Assembly (NCBI RefSeq): GCF_004801395.1
Contig: NZ_SSOA01000003.1
Coordinates: 1-64,000, forward strand
Reading direction: 5' to 3'
Origin: Gillisella terrae
Lineage (GTDB): Bacteria > Pseudomonadota > Alphaproteobacteria > Rhizobiales > Rhizobiaceae
Length of the DNA stretch: 64,000 bases
Numbering within the stretch: position 1 is the first letter of the stretch; each line of letters starts with the position of its first letter. Of the stretch, positions 63,040-64,000 are shown one piece after another. A program made the position numbers and the translations under genes. A model generated the notes under the pieces. That model was not told the origin of the DNA and did not search any database. It saw only the letters and a list, made by a program, of their open reading frames with translations.

Positions 63040-63083
63040 GTGTTACAGCGCCGTGCACCATAAATGGCGCACGGCACTGTAAA
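63040..63083 (+). repeat. RIME-like repeat, second half only
   Basis: GTGTTACAGCGCCGTGCACC is followed by ATGGCGCACGGCACTGTAA. The palindrome is almost perfect. It ends 3 bases from the metZ stop, so it probably also serves as its terminator. Confidence 0.65.
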
Positions 63084-63085
63084 AG

Positions 63086-64000
63086 TTACGCCGTAATGGC
63101 TTGCAGTGCCTTATCGAGATCTTCAATCAGATCATCAGCATCTTCAATGCCGCAGGACAGGCGCAAAGTTCCGGGCGAAATTCCCAGTTCTGCGCGGGCT
63201 TCGTCCGTGAGGTTCTTATGGGTTGTGGTGGCCGGATGGGTGATAAGGCTCTTGGCATCGCCAAGATTGTTGGAGATCTTGATGACCTGCAAAGCATTTT
63301 GCAAAGCAAAAGCCGCCTGTTTGCCGCCCTTCAACTCAAGTGCCAGCAGCGTAGAGCCGCCCTTCATTTGCTTGGCAACAATATCGGCCTGCGGATGGTC
63401 GGCACGGCCGGGATAGATGACACGGGCAATCTTGCTATTGTCGGCCAGAAAATCTGCGATTTTGCTGGCATTGGCTGTCTGCTGCTTGACGCGCAAAGGC
63501 AATGTTTCCAGACCCTTGAGCAATGTCCAGGCATTGAAAGGCGACATGGCTGGACCCGTGTGGCGGAAATAGTCTTGCAGGTTTTCCTGAATCCATTCCT
63601 TCGACGAGAGTACGACACCACCAAGGCAGCGGCCCTGACCATCGATATGCTTGGTTGCCGAATAAACCACCACATGCGCGCCCAGCTCCAGCGGGCATTG
63701 AAACAGCGGTGTGGCAAACACATTGTCGACCACCACTTTGGCACCGATCTGATTGGCGAGTTTAGCGACGCCTGCAATATCAACCACTTCGAGGGTTGGA
63801 TTGGTCGGGCTTTCCAAAAACAGGACTTTGGTGTTGGGGCGAATGCCAGCTTCCCAGTTTTTCAGATCGCGGCCATCCACCAGCGTAAATTCCACGCCAT
63901 ATTTGGGTGCCAGGGTTTCAATCACCCAGCGGCAGGAGCCAAACAGCGCACGGGCGGCCAGAATATGATCGCCAGCCTTGACCTGACATAGGATGGCGGC
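63086..64000 (-). CDS. metZ: O-succinylhomoserine sulfhydrylase MetZ (5' part outside window)
   Basis: The C-terminal 304 residues of a PLP enzyme of the cystathionine gamma-synthase family; the start is cut by the right edge. It shows GDHILAARALFGS, PNTKVLFLESPTNPTLEVVD, VVVDNVFATPLFQ and the PLP-lysine motif VVYSATKHIDGQGR. The family member is inferred from the rhizobial pattern (GDHILAARALFGSCR..). It would make homocysteine from sulfide and O-succinylhomoserine. Confidence 0.9.
   Translation of the reverse strand, partial: AAILCQVKAGDHILAARALFGSCRWVIETLAPKYGVEFTLVDGRDLKNWEAGIRPNTKVLFLESPTNPTLEVVDIAGVAKLANQIGAKVVVDNVFATPLFQCPLELGAHVVVYSATKHIDGQGRCLGGVVLSSKEWIQENLQDYFRHTGPAMSPFNAWTLLKGLETLPLRVKQQTANASKIADFLADNSKIARVIYPGRADHPQADIVAKQMKGGSTLLALELKGGKQAAFALQNALQVIKISNNLGDAKSLITHPATTTHKNLTDEARAELGISPGTLRLSCGIEDADDLIEDLDKALQAITA

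Overview
The window looks like a stretch of chromosome from an alphaproteobacterium of the Rhizobiaceae (Agrobacterium, Allorhizobium or Rhizobium type). The reasons are the gene order (phoR-pstSCAB-phoU-phoB; argD-argF-hslO; rpmH-rnpA-yidC-engB-argB; rmuC, def-fmt-truA, dapE-dapD), a GcrA cell-cycle regulator with a cluster of GANTC sites upstream, and about ten copies of a bipartite palindromic intergenic repeat that matches what I remember of the rhizobial RIME1 element. No species can be named from the sequence alone.

Bases 1 to about 5520 are one end of an integrated genomic island that runs off the left edge. It holds the 3' end of an ISAs1-type transposase, a serine recombinase with repeated half-sites in its promoter, a 1.1 kb gene-poor stretch with a hexamer tandem repeat, a secreted nuclease overlapping a membrane-anchored unknown protein, a small XRE repressor with a strong dyad upstream, and a tyrosine integrase. 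The integrase gene lies 52 bases from the 3' end of a tRNA-Thr(CGT) gene, the usual arrangement for tRNA-targeted integration.

From 5.6 to 17.4 kb is phosphate biology: a nitronate-monooxygenase-like protein, an unknown membrane protein, a PPK2 polyphosphate kinase, then phoR, pstS (behind a three-unit Pho box), pstC, pstA, pstB, phoU and phoB. From 17.5 to 32.6 kb come gcrA, argD-argF-hslO, a DsbA-like oxidoreductase with galE, an acyl-CoA ligase, pgi with a short-chain dehydrogenase, a sugar kinase, pyrE, a diguanylate cyclase and pyrC.

From 32.6 to 38.0 kb is a signalling block: an HD-GYP response regulator, a hybrid kinase with an HPt domain, and a cysteine-free exported protein of the molybdopterin-oxidoreductase fold, all overlapping or nearly so, followed by a single-domain response regulator and a Crp/Fnr regulator. 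From 38.1 to 45.2 kb are a proline-racemase-family enzyme with a Ser/Cys active-site pair, a lipoprotein hydrolase, a CoA-transferase, a small unknown protein, tRNA-Arg(ACG) and an orphan histidine kinase.

From 45.5 to 64 kb are mostly housekeeping genes. They are interrupted by a fasciclin protein, RskA-type anti-sigma and ECF sigma cluster in which the fasciclin gene is flanked by two nearly identical direct repeats. The block also holds ribokinase, a soluble globin-coupled chemoreceptor, a LOG-family protein, apaG and the 3' part of metZ, cut by the right edge.
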